Source: Sipunculus nudus
Taxonomy: Eukaryota; Annelida; Sipuncula; Golfingiida; Sipunculidae
NCBI GenBank assembly: GCA_026874595.1
Contig: CM049318.1
Location: 8,036,741-8,100,740 of the forward strand
Length of the DNA: 64,000 bases
Direction: 5' to 3'
Numbering within the stretch: the first letter of the stretch is position 1; each line of letters starts with the position of its first letter. Below the pieces are notes generated by a model, which saw nothing but the letters and a program-made list of their open reading frames with translations, made no database searches and was not told the DNA's origin. The position numbers and the translations under genes are program-made. Positions 43,561 to 58,500 of the stretch are shown piece after piece.

Positions 43561-46421
43561 ATAAATATGAGTTATTGTAAGAACCAAGATCAGTGTGTAT
43601 TGCGGGAAATAATCACGGAGAGGGGGCCTTTACATGGGAATGTTCATTGAGAAATGTCCTAAGTTTGTTGCCAGAAACAAATTTAAGGCGAAACAACCAG
43701 TTGGGTGCTTGGTAGATTTGCAAGGCATATAAAAATGCTCCGAAAATGTAATATATCGATTATTTTACCGGACATGTCAATAAGACAGAGAGAAATCAAA
43801 ATACTGTCCGGGCCATTGAACGTGATCTATCTGTAGGTACTTACTTTTGATTATCTATGTTTGCTCACATCTCTTTCTTATTTGTTTATCGAAAACACGT
43901 GTAACTGGGAATGAACTTTACTTTTTTGCAGATCCATAGTTGGCCTGTAGCCAATGTGGAACAGAAAACAGACTAGCGGTGGTCACGGGCTGTGCCGAAG
44001 TATCAAGGGGGGCATGATATAAAGACATCAAATTTCGATTTGCTTCCCTCAAATGTTCACGTCCTAACAATTAGCATTGTCAGGTGAAATTAGTAAAACG
44101 GTGAACAATGTTAAGACATTTGATTCATGATTTCAAATTTTTTCATATTTTTAGATTTGAAAAGATATCCAAGTTGATTGTATAAATATATTTAGTTGAT
44201 TGTATAAATTTTCATACAATATTACATTTGTAATCTTTAATATTTAACGTTATAAAGCTTAATACTTGATCTGCCCCAACTATTACGCATTTTCATGACG
44301 TGTGGTCAGGTAACCAGATTAACTGATTGGCCAGGTACGGACAGGTAATATATGAAATAAGTAAACAGAGAACAAGCAATTTAATGGAGATAATACATAT
44401 GTGACACAAATAATTAAACCTCAGCCGCTTTTCCATAATACCCCGCACTTACATTACACATGGGCGGCACCCCTCCATTTTTCGATCTTCCACAATTGGG
44501 AAATAGAACATTTAGCACTTCATACTGCAACACAAAGGAGGAATTCGCATCATGATGCGCCAATATCCCCGAGTTTGCCATTTGCATCCTTAATTTTCGA
44601 AATATTTCAACACTTTACAACACTTACAACCCCCACCCCCTCAACCACGACGCACAGATGGACGAATCATAATACATAAAGTAATTTGAGACAATAAGCG
44701 ATATTTACATTCAGGACAACGTTAATGGTTTGTTTGGATTTACATGGAATCAATCCTGAATTACTAATTCTTCAGATGTCACTACCGTCCTTCCCGGGCT
44801 TGTAAACTACTTCACGTACAGCGCCTCACGCCTTTAGGTCTCTTCCATGTACACAAAACGTGATATCATCAACATCAGACGGATCATGTGACCTCTATAT
44901 TTATAGATTGTTATGAAATAAGTCAACGTACATGGAACTGGATCTCGAACTTCTTGTGGCTCAATATCATCCACTGTGGGAACAGGAATCTGTTGGTTGT
45001 GCGGTCATGTGGTTTTCCGTATGTTTCTAGGCGGAAACTGGTGAGTATAGAGGCAAAAATCTATACTAATTAACTAATATGTATATCAGCTCCTCGCTTG
45101 ATCTGAAGTAAATACTAAATTAAATTTATATGGTACTTTTAAATATTTACTGTGAGTGACTAAAACCAAGCATAAACAAGCGCTAGCCAGATTGAGATGT
45201 TCATGTCATTATTTGATGAATAAAAAGGGAAGGTATACGCAAATGGATAGAGTTGTTGGTTTTCATGATTTGTTTGTAGAAATAAAACTTTAAAACGCTG
45301 TACATTTACGATAACATTTTAAAAGAATGTACCCTGATAATTAAATATGATCCACCCCTGATAATTAGATATGACCCGCCCCTGGAAGTTCAGGGGTTTA
45401 TTTCAGTGCTCATATAGAAATGTCCATAAGCTCATTCATACAAACAACAGATATTTTGCACTTAGAACAATAAAACTGTACATGATTTTTAAGCCCAAAT
45501 CAACATACACATTGTATGATGAAATATGAGATAATGTTTATACAGTGAGCCCATACCATGTGAGTAGTACCCACCCCCCTCCTCATTGCCCTCCCCCACC
45601 GTCTCCTATATTCATCAAAGGAGACGTCGGCGAGATGTGAATTGAGAATAGTGATTATACCTTACTTTAAAAGAGAAGATTTATTTCATATTTAACAATA
45701 AATTAACTTCAGTTAACTATATGTCGTTGAATAGAAAATAGTCATCTTTTTATTACAAATGTTTACATTCATGAATCACAAAGGTAATTTTACATTAACC
45801 ATGATGATGTTAATTAAACAGAACCAAATATTCCAAAATTTTACCGTATCTATGAGGAATGTATAAGATGTAATGTAACTATGATAATCTTCCGTGTATT
45901 TATCATATAAATTTGAGTACCTCAAATTTAACATAGGAACCGCTCCCATTTCACTGAGAAGATTTGGTGGAACTAATAAAAAAATGAAAATGTATTATCC
46001 AAACTTCATCTCCACCAAATTTGATACTTTTATCACAATCTGAACAATTCTTCTGTATTTTGCCGTTAACCGCTGCATTGTTAAAGTCATATTTAACCAT
46101 ATTTACAGTGCATGTATTTTTAATTCAATTTCTTTAGAATATGTGAATCATATTCATATCTAAGGTAAATGTTTTTAGTCGTTGAACAGTAATTTTAATT
46201 ATAAAAATCCCCACTGTTGGTAGTATAATAGTAGGGCAACAATAGCATCGATCGATATGTACTACTATTTAAGGAAATTTAACTGCACAAATTTGTAAGC
46301 AAGTGCTCTCCGTCAGCATAAAATGAGGCTTCAGGACCCAACTATATAGAAGACGGCCAAGAGACCAGTGTCATCAGAGACAGAGACCTTTATGATAAAC
46401 CATTACCAGTTGATGAGTTTG

Positions 46422-46424
<3 letters not shown>
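43561..46424. other. Unassigned stretch
   Basis: No gene recognised; the 92-codon frame at 44401-44679 is His/Thr/Pro-rich and resembles nothing known. Confidence 0.5.
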
Positions 46425-46479
<55 letters not shown>

Positions 46480-46480
46480 T
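46425..46480. repeat. (AT)n microsatellite
   Basis: AT run followed by TGTGTGAGTGTGTG shortly before the large satellite. Confidence 0.95.
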
Positions 46481-46502
46481 TGTGTGAGTGTGTGTATGCG
46501 TG

Positions 46503-49500
46503 TCACAGGCAAGATCTAAATCCAGTCCAGTTTAGAACTGGCCTATGCCAGATTCCGATTGGTACTTAGTCAAGGTCAGGTCTAAACTGGACTAGGCCTG
46601 ATTACGATTGGGATCTTGACTAGGTAAGATCAAAATCCAGTTTTCAATTAAGTTCTGGTCTAGGCTGGGTCTAAACTGGACGAGGCCAGATTACGATTGG
46701 AATCTGGAATAGGCAAGATCAAAGTCCAGCTTTTCATTTAAGTTCTGGTCTAGGTCAGGTCTAAACTGGACGAGGCTAGATTACGATTGGGATCTTGACT
46801 AGGCCAGATCAAAATCCAGTTTTCAATTAAGTTCTGGTCTAGGCTGGGTCAAAACTGGACGAGGCCAGATTACGGTTGGAATCTTGACTAGGCAAGATCA
46901 AAGTCCAGCTTTTCAATTAAGTTCTGGTCTAGGTCAGGTCTAAACTGGACGAGGCTAGATTACGATTTGGATTTTGACTAGGCCAGATCAAAATCCAGCT
47001 TTTCAATTTAGTTCTGATCTAGGTCAGGTCCAAACTGGACGAAGCTAGATTACGATTGGGATCTTGACTAGGCCAGATCAAAATCCAGTTTTCAATTAAG
47101 TTCTGGTCTAGGCTGGGTCTAAACTGGACGAGGCCAGTTTCCGATTGGAATCTTGACTAGGCAAGATCAAAGTCCAGATTTTCAATTAAGTTCTGGTCTA
47201 GGTCAGGTCTAAACTGGACGAGGCTAGATTACGATTGGGATCTTGACTAGGCCAGATCAAAATCCAGCTTTTCAATTTAGTTCTGATCTAGGTCAGGTTT
47301 AAACTGGACGAGGCTAGATAACGATTGGGATCTTGACTAGGCCAGATCAAAATCCAGTTTTCAATTAAGTTCTGGTCTAGGCTGGGTCAAAACTGGACGA
47401 GGCCAGATTACGGTTGGAATCTGGACTAGGCAAGATCAAAGTCCAGCTTTTCAATTAAGTTCTGGTCTTGGTCCGGTCTAAACTGGACGAGGCTAGATAA
47501 CGATTTGGATCTTGACTAGGCCAGATCAAAATCCAGCTTTTCAATTTAGTTCTGATCTAGGTCAGGTCTAAACTGGACGAGGCTAAATTACGATTGGGAT
47601 CTTGACCAGGCCAGATCAAAATCCAGTTTCCAATTAAGTTCTGGTCTAGGCCGGGTCTAAACTGGACTAGGCCAGATTACGGTTGGGATCTGGACTAGGC
47701 AAGATCAAAGTCCAACTTCTCAATTCAGATCTGATCTAGGTCAGGTCTAAACTGGACTAGGCCAGATTACGGTTGGAGTCTGGACTAGGCAAGATCAAAG
47801 TCCAACTTCTCAATTCAGATCTGATCTAGGTCAGGTCTAAACTGGACTGGGCCAGATTACGGTTGGAGTCTGGACTAGGCAAGATCAAAGTCCAACTTCT
47901 CATTTAAGATCTGATCTAAGTCAGGTCTAAATTGGACTAGGCTAGATTACGACTGGAATCTGGACTAGGCAAGATCAAAGTTCAGCTACTCATTTTAGAT
48001 CTGATCTAAGTCAGGTCTAAACTGGACAAGGCCAGATTATGGTTGGAATCTGGACTAGGCAAGATCAAAGTCCAGCTTTTCAATTAAGTTCTGGGCTAGG
48101 CTGGGTCTAAACTGGACGAGGCCAGATTACGATTGGGATCTGGACTAGGCAAGATCAAGTCCAGCTGTTCAATTAAGTTCTGGTCTAGGTCAGGTCTAAA
48201 CTGGACGAGGCCAGATTACGATTGGGATCTTGACTAGGCCAGATCAAAATCCAGCTTTTCAATTTAATTATGATCTAGGTCAGGTCTAAACTGGACGAGG
48301 CTAGATTACGATTTGGATCTTGACTAGGCCAGATCAAAATCCAGTTTTCAATTAAGTTCTGGCTTAGGCTGGGTCAAAACCGGACGAGGCCAGATGACGG
48401 TTGGAATCTTGACTAGGCAAGATCAAAGTCCAGCTTTTCAATTAAGTTCTGGTCTAGGTCAGGTCTAAACTGGACGAGGCTAGATTACGATTTGGATCTT
48501 GACTAGGCCAGATCAAAATCCAGTTTTCAATTAAGTTCTTGTCTAGGCTGGGTCAAAACTGGACTAGGCCAGATTACGGTTGGAATCTAGACTAGGCAAG
48601 ATCAAAGTCCAACTTCTCAATTCAGATCTGATCTAGGTCAGGTCTAAACTGGACGAGGCTAGATTACGATTGGGATCTTGACTAGGCCAGATAAAAATCC
48701 AGCTTTTCCATTTAGTTCTGATCTAGGTCAGGTCTAAACTGGACGAGGCTAGATAACGATTGGGATCTTGACTAGGCCAGATCAAAATACAGTTTTCAAT
48801 TGAGATCTGATATAAGTCAGGTCTAAACTGGACTTAGCCAGATTATGGTTTGAATCTGGACTAGGCAAAATCAAAGTCCATCTTTTCAATTAAGATCTGA
48901 TCTAGATCAGGTCAAACCTGGACTAGGCGAGATCACGATTGGGATCTGGACTAGGCAAGATTGAAGTCCGGCTTTTCAATTAAGTTTTGGTCTAGGCTTG
49001 GTCTTAACTGGACTAGGCTAGATTACGGTTTAGTTCATGAACTAGGCCAGATCAAAATCCAGCTCTTCAATTTAGTTCTGATCTAGGTCAGGTCTAAACT
49101 GGAGGAGGCCAAATTACGATTGGAATCTTGACTGGGCAAGATTAAATCCAGTTTCTCATTTAAGATATGATCTAGGACAGGTCTTAACTGGACTAGGCTA
49201 GATTACGATTGGAATCTGGACTAGGCAAGATCAAAGTCCAGCTCTTCAATTTTTTTCTGATCTAGATCAGGTCTAAAATGGACGAGGCCAGATTACGATT
49301 GGAATCTGGACTAGGCAAGATCAAAGTCCAGCTTCTCATTTTACATCTGATCTAGGTCAGGTCTAAACTGGACGAGGCCAGATTACGATTTGAATCTTGA
49401 CTGGGCAATATTAAAGTCCAGCTTCTCATTTAAGATATGATCTAGGCCAGGTCTAAACTGGACTAGGCTAGATTACGATTGGAATCTGGACTAGGCAAGA

Positions 49501-52500
49501 TCAAAGTCCAGCTTTTCATTTGAGATCTGATCTAGGTCAGGTCTAAAATGGAGAAGGCCAGATTATGGTTCGAATCTGGACTAGGCAAGATTAAAGTCCA
49601 GCTTTTCAATTAAGTTCTGGTCTAGGCTGGGTCTAAACTGGACGAGGCCAGATTACGATTGGAATCTGGACTAGGCAAGATCAAAGTCCAGCTTTTCAAT
49701 TAAGTTCTGATCTAGGTCAGGTCCAAACTGGACGAAGCTAGATTACGATTGGGATCTTGACTAAGCCAGATCAAAATCCAGTTTTCAATTAAGTTCTGGT
49801 CTAGGCTGGGTCTAAACTGGACGAGGCCAGTTTCCGATTGGAATCTGGACTAGGCAAGATCAAAGTCCAGATTTTCAATTAAGTTCTGGTCTAGGTCAGG
49901 TTTAAACTGGACGAGGCTAGATTACGATTGGGATCTTGACTAGGCAAGATCAAAGTCCAGCTTTTCAATTAAGTTCTGGTCTAGGTCAGGTCTAAACTGG
50001 ACGAGGCTAGATTACGATTTGGATTTTGACTAGGCCAGATCAAAATCCAGCTTTTCAATTTAGTTCTGATCTAGGTCAGGTCCAAACTGGACGAAGCTAG
50101 ATTACGATTGGGATCTTGACTAGGCCAGATCAAAATCCAGTTTTCAATTAAGTTCTGGTCTAGGCTGGGTCTAAACTGGACGAGGCCAGTTTCCGATTGG
50201 AATCTGGACTAGGCAAGATCAAAGTCCAGATTTTCAATTAAGTTCTGGTCTAGGTCAGGTCTAAACTGGACGAGGCTAGATTACGATTGGGATCTTGACT
50301 TGGCCAGATCAAAATCCAGCTTTTCAATTTAGTTCTGATCTAGGTCAGGTTTAAACTGGACGAGGCTAGATTACGATTGGGATCTGGACTAGGCAAGATC
50401 AAAGTCCAGATTTTCAATTAAGTTCTGGTCTAGGTCAGGTTTAAACTGGACGAGGCTAGATTACGATTGGGATCTTGACTAGGCAAGATCAAAGTCCAGC
50501 TTTTCAATTAAGTTCTGGTCTAGGTCAGGTCTAAACTGGACGAGGCTAGATTACGATTTGGATTTTGACTAGGCCAGATCAAAATCCAGCTTTTCAATTT
50601 AGTTCTGATCTAGGTCAGGTCCAAACTGGACGAAGCTAGATTACGATTGGGATCTTGACTAGGCCAGATCAAAATCCAGTTTTCAATTAAGTTCTGGTCT
50701 AGGCTGGGTCTAAACTGGACGAGGCCAGTTTCCGATTGGAATCTGGACTAGGCAAGATCAAAGTCCAGATTTTCAATTAAGTTCTGGTCTAGGTCAGGTC
50801 TAAACTGGACGAGGCTAGATTACGATTGGGATCTTGACTAGGCCAGATCAAAATCCAGCTTTTCAATTTAGTTCTGATCTAGGTCAGGTTTTAACTGGAC
50901 GAGGCTAGATTACGATTGGGATCTTGACTAGGCCAGATCAAAATCCAGTTTTCAATTAAGTTCTGGTCTAGGCTGGGTCAAAACTGGACGAGGCCAGATT
51001 ACGGTTGGAATCTGGACTAGGCAAGATCAAAGTCCAGCTTTTCAATTAAGTTCTGGTCTTGGTCAGGTCTAAACTGGACGAGGCTAGATTACGATTTCGA
51101 TCTTGACTAGGCCAGATCAAAATCCAGCATTTCAATTTAGTTCTGATCTAGGTCAGGTCTAAACTGGACGAGGCTAAATTACGATTGGGATCTTGACCAG
51201 GCCAGATCAAAATCCAGTTTCCAATTAAGTTCTGGTCTAGGCCGGGTCTAAACTGGACTAGGCCAGATAACGGTTGGAATCTGGACTGGGCAAGATCAAA
51301 GTCCAACTTCTCAATTCAGATCTGATCTAGGTCAGGTCTAAACTGGGCGAGGCCAGATTACGATTGGGATCTTGACTAGGCCAGATCAAAATCCAGCTTT
51401 TCAATTTAGTTATGATCTAGGTCAGGGCTAAACTGGACGAGGCTAGATTACGATTTGGATCTTGACTAGGCCAGATCAAAATCCAGTTTTCAATTAAGTT
51501 CTGGCTTAGGCTGGGTCAAAACCGGACGAGGCCAGATGACGTTTGGAATCTTGACTAGGCAAGATCAAAGTCCAGCTTTTCAATTAAGTTCTGGTCTAGG
51601 TCAGGTCTAAACTGGACGAGGCTAGATAACGATTTGGATCTTGACTAGGCCAGATCAAAATCCAGTTTTCAATTAAGTTCTTGTCTAGGCTAAGTCAAAA
51701 CTGGACTAGGCCAGATTACGGTTGGAATCTAGACTAGGCAAGATCAAAGTCCAACTTCTCAATTCAGATCTGATCTAGGTCAGGTCTAAACTGGACGAGG
51801 CTAGATTACGATTGGGATCTTGACTAGGCCAGATAAAAATCCAGCTTTTCAATTTAGTTCTGATCTAGGTCAGGTCTAAACTGGACGAGGCTAGATAACG
51901 ATTGGGATCTTGACTAGGCCAGATCAAAATACAGTTTTCAATTGAGATCTGATATAAGTCAGGTCTAAACTGGACTTAGCCAGATTATGGTTTGAATCTG
52001 GACTAGGCAAAATCAAAGTCCATCTTTTCAATTAAGATCTGATCTAGATCAGGTCAAACCTGGACTAGGCGAGATCACGATTGGGATCTGGACTAGGCAA
52101 GATTGAAGTCCAGCTTTTCAATTAAGTTTTGGTCTAGGCTTGGTCTTAACTGGACTAGGCTAGATTACGGTTTAGTTCATGAACTAGGCCAGATCAAAAT
52201 CCAGCTCTTCAATTTTGTTCTGATCTAGGTCAGGTCTAAACTGGAGGAGGCCAAATTACGATTGGAATCTTGACTGGGCAAGATTAAATCCAGTTTCTCA
52301 TTTAAGATATGATCTAGGCCAGGTCTTAACTGGACTAGGCTAGATTACGATTGGAATCTGGACTAGGCAAGATCAAAGTCCAGCTCTTCAATTTTTTTCT
52401 GATCTAGATCAGGTCTAAACTGGACGAGGCCAGATTACGATTGGAATCTGGACTAGGCAAGATCAAAGTCCAGCTTCTCATTTTACATCTGATCTAGGTC

Positions 52501-55500
52501 AGGTCTAAACTGGACAAGGCCAGATTACGATTTGAATCTTGACTGGGCAATATTAAAGTCCAGCTTCTCATTTAAGATATGATCTAGGCCAGGTCTAAAC
52601 TGGACTAGGCTAGATTACGATTGGAATCTGGACTAGGCAAGATCAAAGTCCAGATTTTCATTTGAGATCTGATCTAGGTCAGGTCTAAAATGGAGAAGGC
52701 CAGATTATGGTTCGAATCTGGACTAGGCAAGATTAAAGTCCAGCTTTTCAATTAAGTTCTGGTCTAGGCTGGGTCTAAACTGGACGAGGCCAGATTACGA
52801 TTGGGATCTGGACTAGGCCAGATAAAAATCCAGTTTTCAATTAAGATCTGGTCTAGGCTGGGTGTAAACTGGACGAGGCCAGATTACGATTGGAATCTGG
52901 ACTAGGCAAGATCAAAGTCCAGCTTTTCAATTAAGTTCTGATCTAGGTCAGGTCCAAACTGGACGAAGCTAGATTACGATTGGGATCTTGACTAAGCCAG
53001 ATCAAAATCCAGTTTTCAATTAAGTTCTGGTCTAGGCTGGGTCTAAACTGGACGAGGCCAGTTTCCGATTGGAATCTGGACTAGGCAAGATCAAAGTCCA
53101 GATTTTCAATTAAGTTCTGGTCTAGGTCAGGTTTAAACTGGACGAGGCTAGATTACGATTGGGATCTTGACTAGGCAAGATCAAAGTCCAGCTTTTCAAT
53201 TTAGTTCTGATCTAGGTCAGGTTTAAACTGGACGAGGCTAGATTACGATTGGGATCTTGACTAGGCCAGATCAAAATCCAGTTTTCAATTAAGTTCTGGT
53301 CTAGGCTGGGTCAAAACTGGACGAGGCCAGATTACGGTTGGAATCTGGACTAGGCAAGATCAAAGTCCAGCTTTTCAATTAAGTTCTGGTCTTGGTCAGG
53401 TCTTAACTGGACGAGGCTAGATTACGATTTCGATCTTGACTAGGCCAGATCAAAATCCAGCATTTCAATTTAGTTCTGATCTAGGTCAGGTCTAAACTGG
53501 ACGAGGCTAAAATACGATTGGGATCTTGACCAGGCCAGATCAAAATCCAGTTTCCAATTAAGTTCTGGTCTAGGCCGGGTCTAAACTGGACTAGGCCAGA
53601 TTACGGTTGGAATCTGGACTAGGCAAGATCAAAGTCCAACTTCTCAATTCAGATCTGATCTAGGTCAGGTCTAAACTGGGCGAGGCCAGATTACGATTGG
53701 GATCTTGACTAGGCCAGATCAAAATCCAGCTTTTCAACTAAGTTCTGGTCTAGGCCGGGTCTAAACTGGACTAGGCCAGATTACGATTTGGATCTTGACT
53801 AGGCCAGATCAAAATCCAGTTTTCAATTAAGTTCTTGCTTAGGCTGGGTCAAAACTGGACTAGGCCAGATTACGGTTGGAATCTAGACTAGGCAAGATCA
53901 AAGTCCAACTTCTCAATTCAGATCTGATCTAGGTCAGGTCTAAACTGGACGAGGCTAGATTACGATTGGGATCTTGACTAGGCCAGATAAAAATCCAGCT
54001 TTTCAATTTAGTTCTGATCTAGGTCAGGTCTAAACTGGACGAGGCTAGATTACGATTGGGATCTGGACTAGGCCAGATCAAAATACAGTTTTCAATTGAG
54101 ATCTGATATAAGTCAGATCTAAACTGGACTTAGCCAGATTATGGTGTGAATCTGGACTAGGCAAAATCAAAGTCCATCTTTTCAATTAAGATCTGATCTA
54201 GATCAGGTCAAACCTGGACTAGGCGAGATCACGATTGGGATCTGGACTAGGCAAGATTGAAGTCCAGCTTTTCAATTAAGTTTTGGTCTAGGCTTGGTCT
54301 TAACTGGACTAGGCTAGATTACGGTTTAGTTCATGAACTAGGCCAGATCAAAATCCAGCTCTTCAATTTTGTTCTGATCTAGGTCAGGTCTAAACTGGAG
54401 GAGGCCAAATTACGATTGGAATCTTGACTGGGCAAGATTAAATCCAGTTTCTCATTTAAGATATGATCTAGGCCAGGTCTTAACTGGACTAGGCTAGATT
54501 ACGATTGGAATCTGGACAAGGCAAGATCAAAGTCCAGCTTTTCAATTAAGTTTTGGTCTTGGCTGGGTATTAACTGGACTAGGCTAGATTACGGTTTAGT
54601 TCATGAACTAGGCCAGATCAAAAATCAGCTTTTAAATTTAGTTCTGATCTAGGTCAGGTCTAAAGTGGACGAGGCCAGATTACGATTGGAATCTGGACTA
54701 AGCAAGATCAAAGTCCAGCTTTTCATTTAAGTTCTGGTCTAGGTCAGGTCTAAACTGGACGAGGCCAGATTACGATTGGGATCTTGACTAGGCCAGATCA
54801 AAATCCAGTTTTTCAATTTAGTTCTAATCTAGGTCAGGTCTAAACTGGACGAAACTAGATTACGATTGGGATCTTGACTAGGCCAGATCAAAATCCAGTT
54901 TCCAATTAAGTTCAGGTCTAGGCCGGGTCTAAACTGGACGAGGCCAGATTACGATTGGAATCTGAACTAGGCAAGATCAAAGTCCAGCTTTTCAATTAAG
55001 ATCTGATCTAGGTCAGGTCTAAACTGGACTAGGCCAGATTATGGTTGGAATCTGGATTAGGCAAGATCAAAGTGCAGCTTCTCATTTTAGATCTGATCTA
55101 GGTCAGGTCTAAACTGGACGAGGCCAGATTACGATTGGAATTTTGACTAGGCCAGATCAAAATCCAGCTCTTCATTTTTTTTCTGATCTAGATCAGGTCT
55201 AAACTGGACGAGGCCAGATTACGATTGGAATCTGGAATAGGCAAGATCAAAGTCCAGCTTCTCATTTTACATCTGATCTAGGTCAGGTCTAAACTGGACG
55301 AGGCCAGATTACGATTTGAATCTTGACTGGGCAATATTAAAGTCCAGCTTCTCATTTAAGATATGATCTAGGCCAGGTCTAAACTGGACTAGGCTAGATT
55401 ACGATTGGAATCTGGACTAGGCAAGATCAAAGTCCAGCTTTTCATTTGAGATCTGATCTAAGTCAGGTCTAAAATGGAGAAGGCCAGATTTTGGTTCGAA

Positions 55501-58500
55501 TCTGGACTAGGCAAGATTAAAGTCCAGCTTTTCAATTAAGTTCTGGTCTAGGCTGGGTCTAAACTGGACGAGGCCAGATTACGATTGGGATCTGGACTAG
55601 GCCAGATAAAAATCCAGTTTTCAATTAAGATCTGGTCTAGGCTGGGTGTAAACTGGACGAGGCCAGATTATGGTTGGAAGTTGGACTAGGCAAGATCAAA
55701 ATCCAGTTTTCAATTAAGTTCTGGTCTAGGTCAGGTCAAAACGGGACTAGGCTAGATAACGATTGGGTTGTGGACTAGGGCAGATCAAAATCCAGCTTTT
55801 CAATTGAGATCTGATCTAAGTCAGGTCTAAACTGGACTAGGCCAGATTACGGTTGGAATCTGGACGAGGCAAGATCAAAGTCCAACTTCTCAATTCAGAT
55901 CTGATCTAGGTCAGGTCAAACTGGACGAGGCTAGATTACGATTGGAATCTGGACTAGGCAAGATCAAAGTCCAGCTTCTCATTTTAGATCTGATCTAGGT
56001 CAGGTCTAAACTGGACGAGGCCATATTACGATTGGGATCTGGACTAGGCAAGATCGAAGCCCAGCTTCTCATTTAAGATCTGCTCAAGGTCAGGTCTAAA
56101 CTGGACGAGGCCAGATTACGATTGGAATCTGGACTGGGCAAGATTAAAGTCCAGCTTCTCATTTAAGATCTCATCTAGGTCAGGTCTAAACTGGACGGGG
56201 CTAGATTACGATTGGAATCTGGACTAGGCAAGATCAAAGTCCAGCTTTTCAATTAAGAACTGATCTAGGTCAGGTCTAAACTGGACTAGGCCAGATTACG
56301 ATTGGAATCTGGACTAGGCAAAATCAAAGTCCAGCTTCTCAATTCAGATCTGATCTAGGTCAGGTCAAAACGGGACTAGGCTAGATAACGATTGGGTTGT
56401 GGACTAGGGCAGATCAAAATCCAGCTTTTCAATTGAGATCTGATCTTAGTCAGGTCTAAACTGGACAAGGCCAGATTATGGTTGGAATCTGGACTAGGCA
56501 AGATCAAAGTCCAGATTTTTAATTAAGTTCTGGTCTAGGCTGGGTCTAAACTGAACTAGGCTAGATTACGATTGGGATCTGGACGAGGCCAGATCAAAAT
56601 CAAGCTTTTCAATTTAGTTCTGATCTAGGTCAGTTCTAAACTAGACGAGGCTAGATTACGATTGGGATCTTGACTAGGCCAGAACAAAATCCAGCTTCTG
56701 ATTTGAGATCTAATCTAGGTCAAGTCCAAACTGGACTAGGCCAGATTACGATTGCAATCTGGACTGGGTAAGATTTAAGTCCAGCTTCTCATTTAAGATC
56801 TGATCTAGGTCAGGTCTAAACTTGACGATGCCAGATTACGATTGCAATCTGGACTGGGCAAGACTAAAGTCCATCTTTTCATTTAAGATCTGATCTAGGT
56901 CAGGTCTAAACTGGACTTATCCAGATTACGATTGGAATCTGAACTGGGTAAGATTAAAGTCCAGCTTCTCATTTAAGATCTGATCTAGGTCAGGTCTAAA
57001 CTGGACTAGGCTAGAAAACGATTGGGATGTGGACTAGGCCAGATCAAAATCCAGCTTTTCAATTGAGATCTGATATAAGTCAGGTCTAAACTGGACTTAG
57101 CTAGATTACGGTTGAAATATGGACTAGGCCAGATCAAAATCCAGTTTTCAATTAAGTTCTGGTCTAGGCTGGGTCTAAACTAGACTAGGCTAGATTACGA
57201 TTGGGATCTTGACTAGGCCAGATCAAAATCCAGCTTTTCAATAAAGTTCTGGTCTAGGTTTGGTCTAAACTAGACTAGGCTAGATTACGATTGGGATCTT
57301 GACTAGGCCAGATCAAAATCCAGCTTTTCAATTAAGTTCTGGTCTAGGTTGGGTCTAAACTGGACTAGGCTAGATTACGATTGGGATCTGGACTAGGCTA
57401 GATCAAAATCCAGCTTTTCAATTTAGTTCTGATCTAGGTCTGGTCTAAACTGGACGAGGCGAGATAACGATTATGATCTTGACTAGGCCAGATCAAAATC
57501 CAGTTTTTTGTTAAGTTTTGGCCTAGGCTGGGTCTAAACTGGACGAGGCCAGATTACGATTGGAATCTGGACTAGGCAAGATCAAAGTCCTGCTTTTCAA
57601 TTAAGATCTGGTCTAGGCTGGGTCTAAACTGGACTAGGCTAGATTACGATTGGGATCTTGACTAGGCCAGATCAAAATCCAGCTTTTCAATAAAGATCTG
57701 ATCTAGGTCAGGTCTAAACTGGACTAGGCCAGATTACGGTTGGAATCTGGATTAGGCCAGTTCAAAGTGCAGCTTCTCATTTTAGATCTGATCTAGGTCA
57801 GGTCTAAACTGGAATAGGCGATATTACGATTGGAATTTTGACTAGGCCAGATAAAAATCCAGTTATCAATTAAGTTCTGGTCTAGGCTTGGTCTTAACTG
57901 GAGTAGGCTAGATTACGGTTTGGATCTGAACTTGGCCAGATCAAAATCCAGCTTTTCAATTTTGTTCTGATCTCGGTCAGGTCTAAACTGGACGAGGCCA
58001 GGTAACGATTGGAATCTGGACTAGGCAAGGTCAAAGTCCAGCTTTTCAATTAAGTTCTGGTCTAGGCTGGGTCTAAACTGGACCAGGCCAGATTACGATT
58101 GCAATCTGGACTGGGCAAGATCAAAGTCCAACTTCTCATTTAAGATCTGATCTAGGTCAGGTCAAAACTGGACTAGACCAGATTACGGTTGGAATCTGGA
58201 CAAGGCAACATCAAAGTCCAGCTTCTCATTTTAGATCTGATCTAGGTAAGGTCTAAACTGGACGAGGCCATATTACGATTGGAATCTGGACTAGGCAAGA
58301 TCAAAGTCCAGATTCTCATTTAAGAGCTGATCTAGTTCAGGTCTAAACTGGACTAGACCAGATTAAGGTTGGAATCTGGACTAGGCAATATCAAAGTCCA
58401 GCCTCTCATTTTAGATCTGATCTAATTCAGGTCTAAACTAGACGAGGCCATATTACGATTGGAATCTGGACTGGGCAAGATTAAAGTCCAGCTTTTCATT